This document shows, piece after piece, positions 7,380-16,627 of a stretch of 64,000 nt of DNA. The stretch is taken from contig JAEYKI010000006.1 of assembly GCA_023408315.1 (NCBI GenBank), positions 124,001 through 188,000 on the forward strand, given 5' to 3'. Both the position numbers and the translations under genes were made by a program. Positions within the stretch are counted from its first letter, which is position 1; each line of letters starts with the position of its first letter. The notes under the pieces were generated by a model. It was not told where the DNA came from. It saw nothing but the letters and a program-made list of their open reading frames with translations, and searched no databases. The stretch comes from Bacillota bacterium. Lineage in GTDB: Bacteria; Bacillota; Clostridia; Christensenellales; Christensenellaceae.

Positions 7380-8780
7380 TTATTTATCCAATGATGTAAT
7401 CTTATATCCAAGGTAAGTCTGAAAAGCCTCCAATACCGCTTCCTTATGATGGCCTCCGGAAAGGCTTACATGGTGCCTGTATCCGTTTTTTGCGATCAAG
7501 TACAGCTTTTTCTGCAAATCATTTGTTTCAAACACACCACCCGTTCCAAAGAAGCCTTCTTCAATTGTATCTCCGGTAATGCTGCCTTGCGTTGCAAACG
7601 CATGCAGCAGGCCGTCTTCCGTTTTTAAACTGGAGAGCGTTACGCTGCCCGGGCTGATAACACCCTGATACACGCCCCAGCTAATATTCTCTCCCATTGT
7701 TTTTTTAAACATTTTATGCTCCGCTATTTCTCCCCGGCCCTTCATCAGGGACTTGGGAACAGGCCCGCAGTGGAACAATATGCATTTATTGCGGTCATCC
7801 CCATAATTGTTGTTGAAGTCAAGGCATGTTGCCGCCTGCATGGATGCTGCCGAGAGTGCTTTCATGGATATAGCGTTTGCAATATCCAGTTCGCAGGCAG
7901 CCACTGTCCCCCTGTCGTTCAACTCACTGATCAATGTGCAGACAGAAATCTTCATTTCCCGCTGAAATTCATTCCAACAGCGGATGGTCAAACAATCAGT
8001 GCCGTACTCTTTGGCAATCATATCGGCGGCAAGGCTTGCGCGCACCATGTTTTCCAATGCCTGGTCAGGCACTTTGGAAGCATCTCCGTATTCCCTATAG
8101 AATGAAAGGCGCTGCAAAAAAGGCTCCGCACCGTTATCAATTTCTTTCATACGCAGAAAAAAGTCGGATAAATCAAGGGTTTCCACCGTGATACCGTATC
8201 TCTGGGCGGTCAGTTCGTCAAAACGCATGGATTTAAACGCAGAAGTTCTGGCTCCCACGGCCACTACTATAAGGTTGGACAATGCACGTACAATTCTGCA
8301 TACAGCCGCAAATTTTTTTAGCTCCTCAAAAAATTCTCCGCTGCCGGGGTGCACAACATGAGACCGCGTCAGAGAGAAGGGTACGCCGTACTGGTGAAAA
8401 ATATCGGTTATGGCCATTTTACCGCAAAACGCATCCCGCCTGTGCGCGAAATCCATTTGGCTTATTTCATCCGGGTAAGCCTGAATTAAAACAGGCGTGC
8501 CGCACTCTTTCAGCGCTTCCACAGCACTGGCTTCATCACCAAAATTGGGCAGGCAAACAATTACACCGTCGTATTCTCGCCTGTTTTTCCGGAGAAATTC
8601 AGCATACAGCTTCGCCTCTTCCGCGCAATCCACGCCTCCAAATTTTGTCCGTTCCGCTGGCAGTTCAATGCATTCAAATCCTGCGTCACGTATGGCGGCG
8701 GGCATTTGCCTGCGCGCTTCCAAAACCACCTCTCCGGGCATAAAGCCCCGGTTTCCATAAAAAACTGCAAATTTTGTCAT
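7380..8780 (-). CDS. L-fucose/L-arabinose isomerase family protein
   Basis: 466 aa from the ATG at 8780, chosen because an AGGGGGG ribosome site precedes it. An in-frame start at 8825 has no such site. The fold is that of the L-fucose/L-arabinose isomerase superfamily: an N-terminal Rossmann-like half (VCLPNFGDEASA), then the metal-site region with DFNNNYGDD and the C-terminal SGGHHKEAVLEAF. The expected reaction is aldose-ketose isomerisation with Mn2+ or a similar metal. It is the last gene of the nine-gene sugar operon. Because a second isomerase of another family is in the same operon, the two may handle different sugars or successive steps. Substrate is not determined. Confidence 0.8.
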   Translation of the reverse strand: MTKFAVFYGNRGFMPGEVVLEARRQMPAAIRDAGFECIELPAERTKFGGVDCAEEAKLYAEFLRKNRREYDGVIVCLPNFGDEASAVEALKECGTPVLIQAYPDEISQMDFAHRRDAFCGKMAITDIFHQYGVPFSLTRSHVVHPGSGEFFEELKKFAAVCRIVRALSNLIVVAVGARTSAFKSMRFDELTAQRYGITVETLDLSDFFLRMKEIDNGAEPFLQRLSFYREYGDASKVPDQALENMVRASLAADMIAKEYGTDCLTIRCWNEFQREMKISVCTLISELNDRGTVAACELDIANAISMKALSAASMQAATCLDFNNNYGDDRNKCILFHCGPVPKSLMKGRGEIAEHKMFKKTMGENISWGVYQGVISPGSVTLSSLKTEDGLLHAFATQGSITGDTIEEGFFGTGGVFETNDLQKKLYLIAKNGYRHHVSLSGGHHKEAVLEAFQTYLGYKITSLDK

Positions 8781-8796
8781 TGGTAGCCCCCCTTTT

Positions 8797-9819
8797 TTAT
8801 TCAATAGCCAGCCGTTTCCGCACACGCTGCATTGCCATATAATTTTCTACCTTTACATCCGAATGCACACTGTTGGAAGAGGCGATAATAAACCTGCCGC
8901 CCCGCCCCACTGTTTCTATCACTCGTTGCGTTTCAGCCTCCAGTGCTTCCACGCTGTATTCGCACAACGGTTCATAGCAGTTTATTCCGCCCATTACCAC
9001 AACATTTGGATATTTTAGTTTAGTCTCCAATATATCCATGCCGGCGGAAGGGTCCAGAGGATGCAACACATCTATACCTGTTTGCACAATATCGTCCAGT
9101 ATCGCGTTGATGTTTCCGCAGCAATGTTTAAAACAGAATGCTCCCGTTTCCCGAACAGCCGATACCACCTTCTGCAATCCCGGGAGAAAAAATTCCCTGA
9201 ACTTTTCCGGAGAAACCAGAAGCTGGTTGCCGCCGCCGTAATCATCGCCAAGCAAAATAAAATCAGCGCCCAACGCAACCGCTTTACGGGCAAGCGAAAT
9301 ATTATGTTCAACCGAGATATCCACAAGCTTGCGTACGGCCTCCGGCTCATCAAACATCCCCACAAAAAGCGCCTCCATACCTGCCAAATAATACGGGTAG
9401 TTAAAGGCGTCGTGAATATGCATTCCCACCAGCTTTTTGTTTTTGAACCGTTTGATAAGGCTGCGCAGGTAAGCAAACCGGTATTCGTCGTTTGGATCAG
9501 GCGCGGTATATTTAAAAGCTTCTCTTATATCCCCAATGGGGTAACCAATGATAGCGGAAACCACCTCAGAACCCTGCTGCCGTATGGTACCCCATTCATT
9601 TTTAAATACGCCTTTCTGCTCATTTATCATTTGTTTTCTGTACAGGCTGGAGGGTGTGCCGGTGATCACCGCATCCAGCTCCGCAAATTCGCAAAAATCC
9701 ATATAATCCCGGTGTCCCGTCTGCGCCATTATCTTTTCGTCTATCATAATCTCCATGGAAGGCGTATAGTCGGCCATTTCACCCGAGAGGGTCAGCATCG
9801 TGCGTTCATATCCGTTCAT
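8797..9819 (-). CDS. Uroporphyrinogen decarboxylase (URO-D) superfamily protein
   Basis: 340 aa from the ATG at 9819, which has AGGAG upstream; the reading frame is open further but without signals. TIM-barrel URO-D superfamily, closer to the MtaA/CmuA methyltransferase branch than to HemE. The zinc-type motif is KHCCGN, and the C-terminus has the family's GGRFIIASSN. The usual third Cys ligand near the C-terminus is replaced by Ser/Asn. Family members in corrinoid systems move methyl groups, but many sit in sugar operons with no known role. It follows an aldolase (19-nt gap) and precedes the isomerase (16-nt gap). No corrinoid protein is nearby. Confidence 0.8.
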   Translation of the reverse strand: MNGYERTMLTLSGEMADYTPSMEIMIDEKIMAQTGHRDYMDFCEFAELDAVITGTPSSLYRKQMINEQKGVFKNEWGTIRQQGSEVVSAIIGYPIGDIREAFKYTAPDPNDEYRFAYLRSLIKRFKNKKLVGMHIHDAFNYPYYLAGMEALFVGMFDEPEAVRKLVDISVEHNISLARKAVALGADFILLGDDYGGGNQLLVSPEKFREFFLPGLQKVVSAVRETGAFCFKHCCGNINAILDDIVQTGIDVLHPLDPSAGMDILETKLKYPNVVVMGGINCYEPLCEYSVEALEAETQRVIETVGRGGRFIIASSNSVHSDVKVENYMAMQRVRKRLAIE

Positions 9820-9838
9820 ACAGGCTCCTTTTGAGTTT

Positions 9839-10744
9839 CTACCGTTCCTCAAGCAGCGTTTTTGTATCCCTGATGCACAAAAATTTTTCAATGATCCAAC
9901 ACGTTTTTTCATAAACCGCCTGCCGGGCAAAAGATACGTCGTTTCTTGCAGCCATGGCCTGTTCATATGCCTGGCGTATCTCAGTTCCAACGTTGATCTT
10001 TGCTATGCCCGCTTTAACAGCCCGCCGGATATACTCCTGATGAATGCCCGATCCGCCATGCAAAACCAGCGGTACGCCCGCCGCTTCTTTTAGTGCAATA
10101 ATGTGCTCAATATCCAGCCTGGCTTCCGGCTTTTTTTGATGCCGGGTGGCCTGGGCTACCGCGCCATGGATACTGCCGGCTGCAACCGAAAGCCAGTCGC
10201 ATCCGCTTTTTTGTACAAATTCCTTTGCCTGGGCAATATCAGTAAAACCTTTTTTGGTGCGAAATATTTCTTCATAAGGCGGCAACTCCCCGCTTTCGTG
10301 GCCCATAACGGCACCCAGTTCCGCTTCACATGGAATACCAGCCTGATGCGCCACTTGGGCCGCCTCATAAGTTGCGGCAATGTTGCCCGCCAAATCCAGC
10401 CTGGAAGCATCTATCATGACAGACTGGTATCCCGCCGCAATAGCCCTCTTGATATAGCTGATGGAATCAACTTGCTTTAAGTCCTCATCAATGACCGGTA
10501 TATGGTCCAAATGAAGCAGGGTATGCGCCTCGTTCTTGTACTTCTTATACTCCCCGGCAACAGCCTCCAGGCTCTCGGAAGAGAACTTTTCCCATTCCAC
10601 CCTGGCTACCTGTATCATTGCAACAGAGTTTTTATCCACAACAGCCTGCACAATCGGTTTTACCATAGGAAGATACGGTATATTATAGGCCGGAATAACT
10701 ACGCCTTTTTTTTTCGCGGCTAATACTGCATTTTTCGCATTCAT
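9839..10744 (-). CDS. Class II fructose-bisphosphate aldolase family (ketose-phosphate aldolase)
   Basis: 301 aa. The zinc-dependent class II aldolase signature is present: LLHLDH near residue 80, CEAELGAVMG, AAGSIHGA and the phosphate-binding LHGGSG. These enzymes split ketose phosphates into dihydroxyacetone phosphate plus an aldehyde. Its start codon overlaps the stop of the upstream FGGY kinase (ATGA, 10741-10744), so kinase and aldolase are translationally coupled. That suggests the kinase makes its substrate. The sequence is divergent from housekeeping FbaA, so a non-fructose substrate is likely. Confidence 0.88.
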   Translation of the reverse strand: MNAKNAVLAAKKKGVVIPAYNIPYLPMVKPIVQAVVDKNSVAMIQVARVEWEKFSSESLEAVAGEYKKYKNEAHTLLHLDHIPVIDEDLKQVDSISYIKRAIAAGYQSVMIDASRLDLAGNIAATYEAAQVAHQAGIPCEAELGAVMGHESGELPPYEEIFRTKKGFTDIAQAKEFVQKSGCDWLSVAAGSIHGAVAQATRHQKKPEARLDIEHIIALKEAAGVPLVLHGGSGIHQEYIRRAVKAGIAKINVGTEIRQAYEQAMAARNDVSFARQAVYEKTCWIIEKFLCIRDTKTLLEER

Positions 10745-12219
10745 TTAAAACTCTCCTTCGCCCATTCGTACATCTTTTTGTACTGGGCGTAATTTTTTTC
10801 GTACATTTTTGCATTTTCGGCTGCAGGCTTAAATAGTTTGCTTGTATGCACCAAACGGATTTGGGCCTGCTCAACAGAATCAAAAATTCCTGTACTGGCA
10901 TAACAAAACATGGCGCTTCCAAGTGTTCCCGCCTCCCGGTAAGCAGGAATCTCAACAGGCTTGTTAAAAATATCCGCCCTTATTTGCATCCAGATATCGG
11001 AGTGTGATCCGCCGCCAACCGTAATAACCCGGGATACCTCTATGCCTGCTTTTTTCATGCAATCAATATTGGTCTTCATTTCGTAAGTCTCCCCCTCCAT
11101 AAACGCGCGGAAGAGTTCTCCACGGCTGGTGCTGTACCGCAATCCCGCGATTACAGCCGGCGTATGCGCATCCATAGTAGGCGTACCCGCCCCGGCCAGG
11201 TATGGAAGCATCAGGATGCCAGTGGGCTCTTGGGGCGTTTCCTTGTCCAGCAGGTCGTAGGCGTCTTCGTTCAAATCTTTTGCCATTACATTGCGGAACC
11301 ACTTCAAAACGCACCCGCCGGACATGTTAAACGCATACGTTACGTATTGTCCTTCTTTTATATACGGCACAACCGGAAAATTATATGCCAGGAATTCTTG
11401 CGAGTTTTGCTGCCCGCCAAATACAGTGGTCATACAGTCCACCGTTCCAACACCATTCACCATATCCCCGTTCAGATGGGCTCCTCCGCCCACTGCCGCC
11501 ACAATCTGGTCGTGCCCGCCTATAATCAGCTTAACCCGCATATGTAGTCCCAGAAGCCTGCAAGCGGCTTTACTGAGCGTTCCCACAACGCTGCCGCTGG
11601 GAACGGCATTTGGAAAAGCCGCAGGGTCCAGCTCCGAAAACGCAACTCCCTCGTTCCACCATTTCTTTTTGCCGATATCAAACATTGCGCTACGGGCAGC
11701 CAGGGAATAATCGCATAAATGATCCGCGCCAAGCGAATATGTCAGGTAATCTGCAATAAAGCAAATGCGCTTTACTTTACCCATTACCTGCCTGCGGTGT
11801 TTTTGCATCCATTTGATCTTATACAAGGCGAACATAGGGTCCAAATACTGGCCGCACACACTAAAAACGCGGTCCTCTCCCAGCAGAGACTTAAATTCCC
11901 CGCATTCTTCCGTACCGCGTTTATCCATATAAATCATGGTATTGCAAAGCACATGGTCCTGCGCATCCAGGCAAACAAACGATTCCCCAAAGGAAGTGAC
12001 GCATATGGCCCGCACCTCATGGCGGTTTACATTTTTTAAAGATAAAGCCAGAACCCTGAAAGCCGCGTCCCGCAAAACAACAGGGTTCAGTTCAAACAGG
12101 CCAGGTCCTTCGCAAATAATCTCGTATTCCTCGTATGAATGGCTAACAATTGCAGCATTTTCATCAAACACCGTACTTTTTACGCCCGAAGTTCCTATAT
12201 CCAGTCCTATTACTAACAT
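10741..12219 (-). CDS. FGGY-family carbohydrate kinase (xylulokinase-like)
   Basis: 492 aa, full length for the family. The N-terminal phosphate motif is GLDIGTSGVKST. Mid-protein motifs include GGHDQIVAAVGGG, and the C-terminal motif is GGGSHSDIWMQIRADIFNKP. FGGY kinases phosphorylate ketoses or polyols with ATP. It sits between a lyxose/mannose-type isomerase (12-nt gap) and a class II aldolase (4-nt overlap), a layout that fits isomerase, kinase, aldolase in sequence. D-xylulose or a related ketose is possible, but the position phosphorylated is not determined. Confidence 0.88.
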   Translation of the reverse strand: MLVIGLDIGTSGVKSTVFDENAAIVSHSYEEYEIICEGPGLFELNPVVLRDAAFRVLALSLKNVNRHEVRAICVTSFGESFVCLDAQDHVLCNTMIYMDKRGTEECGEFKSLLGEDRVFSVCGQYLDPMFALYKIKWMQKHRRQVMGKVKRICFIADYLTYSLGADHLCDYSLAARSAMFDIGKKKWWNEGVAFSELDPAAFPNAVPSGSVVGTLSKAACRLLGLHMRVKLIIGGHDQIVAAVGGGAHLNGDMVNGVGTVDCMTTVFGGQQNSQEFLAYNFPVVPYIKEGQYVTYAFNMSGGCVLKWFRNVMAKDLNEDAYDLLDKETPQEPTGILMLPYLAGAGTPTMDAHTPAVIAGLRYSTSRGELFRAFMEGETYEMKTNIDCMKKAGIEVSRVITVGGGSHSDIWMQIRADIFNKPVEIPAYREAGTLGSAMFCYASTGIFDSVEQAQIRLVHTSKLFKPAAENAKMYEKNYAQYKKMYEWAKESFK

Positions 12220-12231
12220 ATTTCACCTGCG

Positions 12232-12909
12232 TCAGTCTGTTGCCCCGGGGTATTCGTTTCCCATTAAATAAAGCGGCGCCTCGTCTTCTTCTATTTCCGG
12301 AAAGCGGCCTACTTTTTCATAAAAACAGTTATCAACCATATCGTCATTTACCCGGGATACCTCACCCACCAAAGTTTTTGAGCCTTCCGCCCAAAAGCTG
12401 TGGTATTGCCCTGTGGGCAGCGTGATGCTCTCGCCCGTTTTTACGCGTATTTCCTGCCCCGCGGGAACTTCAAACGCACGGCCGTCCATATAAATTGTAA
12501 CCGGCGTATCCATCATTTCCTGGTCGGGCCCTGAATTATAGCATTTTATTACCAAAGTGCCTCCACCCCGATTTATGATATCCTCCATTTTTTTCCAGTG
12601 AAAGTGATAGGGCGTAATCTGGCCTTCTTCGCTTATCAGTAGTTTCTCCGCATAAGTTTTTGTGTATTTAGGGTTCTTTAAATTACCGTTACGAATGGTA
12701 AACATCAAGAGCCCGCACTTTTTAAAATCACCTTTCCCAAAATCCGTAATATCCCATCCCAGCATATTATCCCGAATCTCATCATACTCGCGCCCCTTGG
12801 TTTTCCAATCCTCCGGCGTCCAGCGGGCAAAACCCGGCAGAGCAAACTGATACTGCGCCGCAAATGCAAGGCCTTCCTTCATCGCTCTGTTAATTTCTGA
12901 TCTTTTCAT
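12232..12909 (-). CDS. D-lyxose/D-mannose ketol-isomerase family protein
   Basis: 225 aa cupin-fold isomerase of the D-lyxose isomerase family. Metal ligands are seen in TPYHFHWKKMEDIINRGGG (His-x-His and Glu) and a later His in GQYHSFW. Characterised members convert D-lyxose to D-xylulose and D-mannose to D-fructose. It follows the transporter permease gene, separated by a 9-bp hairpin at 12929-12952, and has a GGAGGG ribosome site. A paralogue is at 42293-42967, in a different sugar operon. Confidence 0.88.
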   Translation of the reverse strand: MKRSEINRAMKEGLAFAAQYQFALPGFARWTPEDWKTKGREYDEIRDNMLGWDITDFGKGDFKKCGLLMFTIRNGNLKNPKYTKTYAEKLLISEEGQITPYHFHWKKMEDIINRGGGTLVIKCYNSGPDQEMMDTPVTIYMDGRAFEVPAGQEIRVKTGESITLPTGQYHSFWAEGSKTLVGEVSRVNDDMVDNCFYEKVGRFPEIEEDEAPLYLMGNEYPGATD

Positions 12910-12928
12910 TTTTATCCCTCCAAAATTT

Positions 12929-12952
12929 CGGCGGTGCTTTAGTGCACCGCCG
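12929..12952 (-). repeat. Intra-operon hairpin between permease and isomerase genes
   Basis: CGGCGGTGC (12929-12937) pairs with GCACCGCCG (12944-12952), a perfect 9-bp stem with a 6-nt loop. No U-tract follows. The next downstream element is the isomerase RBS. Confidence 0.65.
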
Positions 12953-12965
12953 GTAGATTTCTTTA

Positions 12966-13928
12966 TCAGGCTGCCACTTCTTTCAATCTTTGCGCTTTAA
13001 TAAACTGATCAAACGCTACCGCAAATATAAGAACAAGGCCTTTTACAAACTGCTGCACAAATTCGTTTATGGAAAGCATGGTCATACCATTTGTGAGAAT
13101 ACCCATAATAAGAACACCAATAATCACCATGCCAAGCTTGCCTTGTCCTCCTACAATACTCACGCCGCCCAGCACCACAGCGGTAATCACATCCATCTCA
13201 TAGCCCGTGCCTGCATTCGGCTGCCCGCTGTTTATCCTTGCAAGCAGCACAACGCCCGCCAGGGCGGACATGAAACCGCCGACCGCATACACAAGATATT
13301 TGATTTTTTTAACATTAACACCAGAGAGCCGGGAAGCTTCTTCATTGCCACCTACTCCGTAAATATAACGTCCGCTCCGTGTCCTACTCAAAAAAATGAT
13401 GCCAAATATAAATACCGCCGCCATGATTAAAACCGGTATGGGTATAATACTGATGTACCCCTGGCCCAGAATGGTAAAATCCGGATCAAATCCAAATACC
13501 GGCAAACCGCCCGTAATAATGTACGCAATGCCGCGGATGGAAGTCATCATTCCAAGCGTTGCAATCAGCGGCGGCACGCTCAATTGCGCAATAAAAAATC
13601 CGTTGGCCAAGCCGAAGCCTACGCCCACCAGGCACATGATCAGGCATGCCACAAAGGGGTGGACGCTCATTTTGGTCATTAAAATAGCCGCCCCAACGCA
13701 AGCAAAACCGGCTACAGATCCAACCGATAAGTCAATGCCGCCCGTAAGCAGAATAAACGTCATTCCCACCGAAATGATCCCAACTATGGATACCTGCCGC
13801 AAAACATTAAAAATATTGTCCGCCATCAAAAACCGGTTGGATGCAATTGAAAACCAGGCAATCAACGCGATCAGCACAAAGATTATGCCATAATTTCCAA
13901 GCGCGCCTTTTATTTTCTTTGTATTCAT
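12966..13928 (-). CDS. Sugar ABC transporter permease (RbsC-like)
   Basis: 320 aa, about eight to ten membrane helices, monosaccharide (CUT2) permease family. Typical motifs are LTGGIDLSVGS and the cytoplasmic-loop segment GGVSIVGGQGKLG near the C-terminus, which contacts the ATPase. The gene starts inside the ATPase stop codon (4-nt overlap at 13925-13928). It forms the membrane channel of the transporter encoded with 13925-15424 and 15520-16578. Confidence 0.93.
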   Translation of the reverse strand: MNTKKIKGALGNYGIIFVLIALIAWFSIASNRFLMADNIFNVLRQVSIVGIISVGMTFILLTGGIDLSVGSVAGFACVGAAILMTKMSVHPFVACLIMCLVGVGFGLANGFFIAQLSVPPLIATLGMMTSIRGIAYIITGGLPVFGFDPDFTILGQGYISIIPIPVLIMAAVFIFGIIFLSRTRSGRYIYGVGGNEEASRLSGVNVKKIKYLVYAVGGFMSALAGVVLLARINSGQPNAGTGYEMDVITAVVLGGVSIVGGQGKLGMVIIGVLIMGILTNGMTMLSINEFVQQFVKGLVLIFAVAFDQFIKAQRLKEVAA

Positions 13929-15424
13929 TTTGTACCTCCTATTAAGCCGGAAGCATATTCCAATATACGCTCCTGCGAAAACTCATTTCTCTTCAGCTCG
14001 CCTACGATGGACCCATACCGCATGATCAGTATCCTGTCGGACATTCCGATCAATTCAGGCATTTCGGACGAAACCATAATGATGCTTTTTCCTTCTTCGT
14101 CCGCAAGCGCACGCATCAGTTGATAGATCTCCTGTTTTGCGCCTACATCAATTCCTCTTGTTGGTTCGTCAAAGATCAGCACGTCACAGTCAGTCGCAAG
14201 CATCTTTGCCAGTACAACCTTTTGCTGGTTGCCGCCGGATAAGTTCTTTAAAAGCTGCCTTACCGTAGGCGTTTTGATGCGCAGTTTTTCCCTGTATTCA
14301 TTACTTAGGGCAGCATCTTTTTTATTATCTATAAATAATCCGGACAGCACTTTTTGAATGGAACTGAATGATATATTCTCCTGCACGCTAAGGCCCAAAA
14401 GAACCCCCTGGTTTTTTCTGTCCTCCGGTATAAGGCCGATCCCGTGGCTGAGCGCATCCTTGGGCGATTTTATTTTAATCGTTTTATTATTCAGAATTAC
14501 AGAACCGGTCTGTACTTCGTCCGCTCCGTATATGGCCTGCATCACTTCTGTCCGGCCCGCGCCCACCAGGCCGCCAAAGCCAAGAATCTCGCCTTTTCTT
14601 AGCTGAAAGCTTATATCCTTGATCTTCCGGTTTGACAAATTTTTGGCCTCCAGAACAACCGCGCCCTTTTCTTTTTCGCTTTCCGGAAACTTTTCACCCA
14701 ACTCACGCCCGACCATATAGGATATCAACTGCCGCCTGTCTATTTCACCAATATTTTTGGTGATTATATGCTTTCCGTCACGCATCACGGTCACTCTGTC
14801 ACAAATCTCAAATATTTCTTCCATCCTGTGGGAAATATATATGATAGTAACTTTGTCTTTTTTTAGCTTTTGAATAATTTTAAATAATACCTTTGTTTCC
14901 TTATTGGTTAAAGGAGCCGTAGGCTCATCCATAATCAATATTTTGGATTTTGCAGATACGGCCTTTACAATCTCAATAATCTGCTGATAGGCCACCCCTA
15001 AATCACATACCCTTGATTTTGGATTTAAGTCTATTTCCATTTCTTCCAAATATTTTTTTACTTCCGCATTCATTGCGTTTATATCAATAAACGCGCCTTT
15101 TTTTAATTCTTTTCCGTAAAAAACATTTTCCGTAACAGTTAGGTAGGGTACCAGGTTAAATTCCTGATAAATAGTTGAAATTCCTTTTTCAATAGCCTCT
15201 ATTGGATTAAATCTTAATATTTTTTCACCGCGTAAGATTATATCTCCGCTTGTAGGTTCCAAAGCTCCCGTAAGCATTTTAATGAGCGTTGATTTTCCAG
15301 CGCCGTTTTCCCCACACAAGGCGTGAATCTCGCCTTCCACAAAACCCAGGGACACGTCGTCCAACGCTCTTACGCCGGCAAAGTATTTGCATAGGTTTTT
15401 AATTTCTACAATGTATTCCTGCAT
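13925..15424 (-). CDS. Sugar ABC transporter ATP-binding protein, two NBDs (RbsA-like)
   Basis: 499 aa from the ATG at 15424, supported by GGAGGG; an in-frame ATG at 15457 lacks a ribosome site. Two ABC domains: the first has the intact Walker A GENGAGKST and Walker B ILIMDEPTA. The second has the usual degenerate P-loop (GLVGAGRTE) with signature LSGGNQQKVVLAK and Walker B LIFDEPTRG. It powers monosaccharide import with the permease downstream. A perfect 13-14-bp hairpin lies between it and the upstream binding-protein gene. Confidence 0.94.
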   Translation of the reverse strand: MQEYIVEIKNLCKYFAGVRALDDVSLGFVEGEIHALCGENGAGKSTLIKMLTGALEPTSGDIILRGEKILRFNPIEAIEKGISTIYQEFNLVPYLTVTENVFYGKELKKGAFIDINAMNAEVKKYLEEMEIDLNPKSRVCDLGVAYQQIIEIVKAVSAKSKILIMDEPTAPLTNKETKVLFKIIQKLKKDKVTIIYISHRMEEIFEICDRVTVMRDGKHIITKNIGEIDRRQLISYMVGRELGEKFPESEKEKGAVVLEAKNLSNRKIKDISFQLRKGEILGFGGLVGAGRTEVMQAIYGADEVQTGSVILNNKTIKIKSPKDALSHGIGLIPEDRKNQGVLLGLSVQENISFSSIQKVLSGLFIDNKKDAALSNEYREKLRIKTPTVRQLLKNLSGGNQQKVVLAKMLATDCDVLIFDEPTRGIDVGAKQEIYQLMRALADEEGKSIIMVSSEMPELIGMSDRILIMRYGSIVGELKRNEFSQERILEYASGLIGGTK

Positions 15425-15462
15425 ACTGTTCCCTCCATTAGCGAACGCCAGGGCCATTTTAA

Positions 15463-15493
15463 TCCGTTGTGCCGCTTAAAGCGGCACAACGGA
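15463..15493 (-). repeat. Hairpin after sugar-binding-protein gene 1
   Basis: TCCGTTGTGCCGC (15463-15475), loop TTAAA, GCGGCACAACGGA (15481-15493): a perfect 13-bp stem. It is 27 nt past the binding-protein stop codon. It is not followed by a U-tract, so partial termination or 3'-end protection of the upstream message is more likely than full termination. Confidence 0.75.
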
Positions 15494-15519
15494 AATGTTA
15501 AAACAGTAATTGATTGATA

Positions 15520-16578
15520 TTAACCCTTAGGAACAAATTTGCCGCTCACCACATCGTCCTGCCATACAGGAGTCATGTTAAAGAGGTTAACGGGAGCTTT
15601 TTCGGGAATACCGTTTTTAAGCATGTCTTCAATTGAGGAAACGCAGTCAACACCCGTTGTATAAGGCTCAAGGTCTACCGTCGCTCTATAAACGCTGTCT
15701 TTTTCTTTCATCTTCTCAATGGCTTCAGGCGTTGCATCGCCGCCGCCGATATAAAAATCAGCGGTGTTTTTGCCCATGGCTTTTATAGCCTCATAAGCGC
15801 CAAGCGGGCCAGCGTCGTTGTTTCCCGTGATTACTTTTACATCCGGGTACTGCTGAAGCACGTCTTCTGCAATCTTCATGCCTTTTTCAGGATTATCTCC
15901 AGCCTGGCGGGCAACAACCTTGGAATCGGGGCATAGTTTCTCAATGGTGTCCTGGATGCCGTTGCCTCTTTGTACAACCGCTTCCACGTTATCCTGCGAT
16001 ATAATCAGAACCTGCGCTTTGCCTCCAAGCTTGTCATTGATCCATTGCGCTGCGTTTGTCCCAATCACAACGCCATATTTATATTCATCCAGAGTGAAGA
16101 TTGAATTGGCATTTTCGATTACCTGTGCAAAAGAAACTACGATAATGCCCTGTTGTTTCAGCTTATCCACAACGGGAACCAGTGCATTTGAGTCAATCGG
16201 GCATGCGATTACGGCGTTGACGCCCTGATTTGCAAAGTTCTCAAAATCCGAAACCTGTTTTGCAACATCATATTTTGCATCAACCGGAATAAGCTCGTAA
16301 CCAAGCTCATCACATTTTGCCTGAACTCCGTTCATAACGGATACGAAATAAGGATTTGCAAGCTGCGGTATAGACATGCCAATCTTTATCTTGCCACCTG
16401 CAGCCGGAGCTGCGCTTGCCGCTGCAGAAGAAGCCGGAGCCGCCGCAGAGGCAGCCACTTCCGAAGAAGCCGGAGCCGCGGACGCACCTGGAAGCGAAGG
16501 TGTTGCGCACGCTGTCAGCATAAATGCAACTACGCACACAAGTACAATCAAGAGTGATAGAATTTTGCCAGTTTTCAT
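15520..16578 (-). CDS. Sugar ABC transporter substrate-binding lipoprotein (RbsB-like)
   Basis: 352 aa. Signal peptide with lipobox MLTAC, so Cys24 is the likely lipid anchor. Residues 25-60 are a low-complexity Ala/Ser/Pro linker. The periplasmic-binding-protein fold starts at KIKIGMSIPQLANPYF, the usual CUT2 N-terminus, and contains TGNNDAGPLGAYEA. It binds the imported monosaccharide outside the membrane. It is the first transporter gene after the LacI regulator (35-nt gap). Ligand is not determined. Confidence 0.93.
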   Translation of the reverse strand: MKTGKILSLLIVLVCVVAFMLTACATPSLPGASAAPASSEVAASAAAPASSAAASAAPAAGGKIKIGMSIPQLANPYFVSVMNGVQAKCDELGYELIPVDAKYDVAKQVSDFENFANQGVNAVIACPIDSNALVPVVDKLKQQGIIVVSFAQVIENANSIFTLDEYKYGVVIGTNAAQWINDKLGGKAQVLIISQDNVEAVVQRGNGIQDTIEKLCPDSKVVARQAGDNPEKGMKIAEDVLQQYPDVKVITGNNDAGPLGAYEAIKAMGKNTADFYIGGGDATPEAIEKMKEKDSVYRATVDLEPYTTGVDCVSSIEDMLKNGIPEKAPVNLFNMTPVWQDDVVSGKFVPKG

Positions 16579-16605
16579 AAATTTCCTCCCAATTATTATT
16601 ATTTT

Positions 16606-16627
16606 CTATACGCCTAGGCGTGTATAG
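16606..16627. promoter_or_regulatory. Palindrome at the LacI stop codon, possible operator or processing site
   Basis: A central perfect palindrome CGCCTAGGCG (16611-16620) is flanked by CTATA (16606-16610) and TATAG (16623-16627). It contains the LacI gene's stop codon and precedes the RBS of the binding-protein gene. Its role is unclear: a LacI-type operator or an RNA hairpin. Confidence 0.35.
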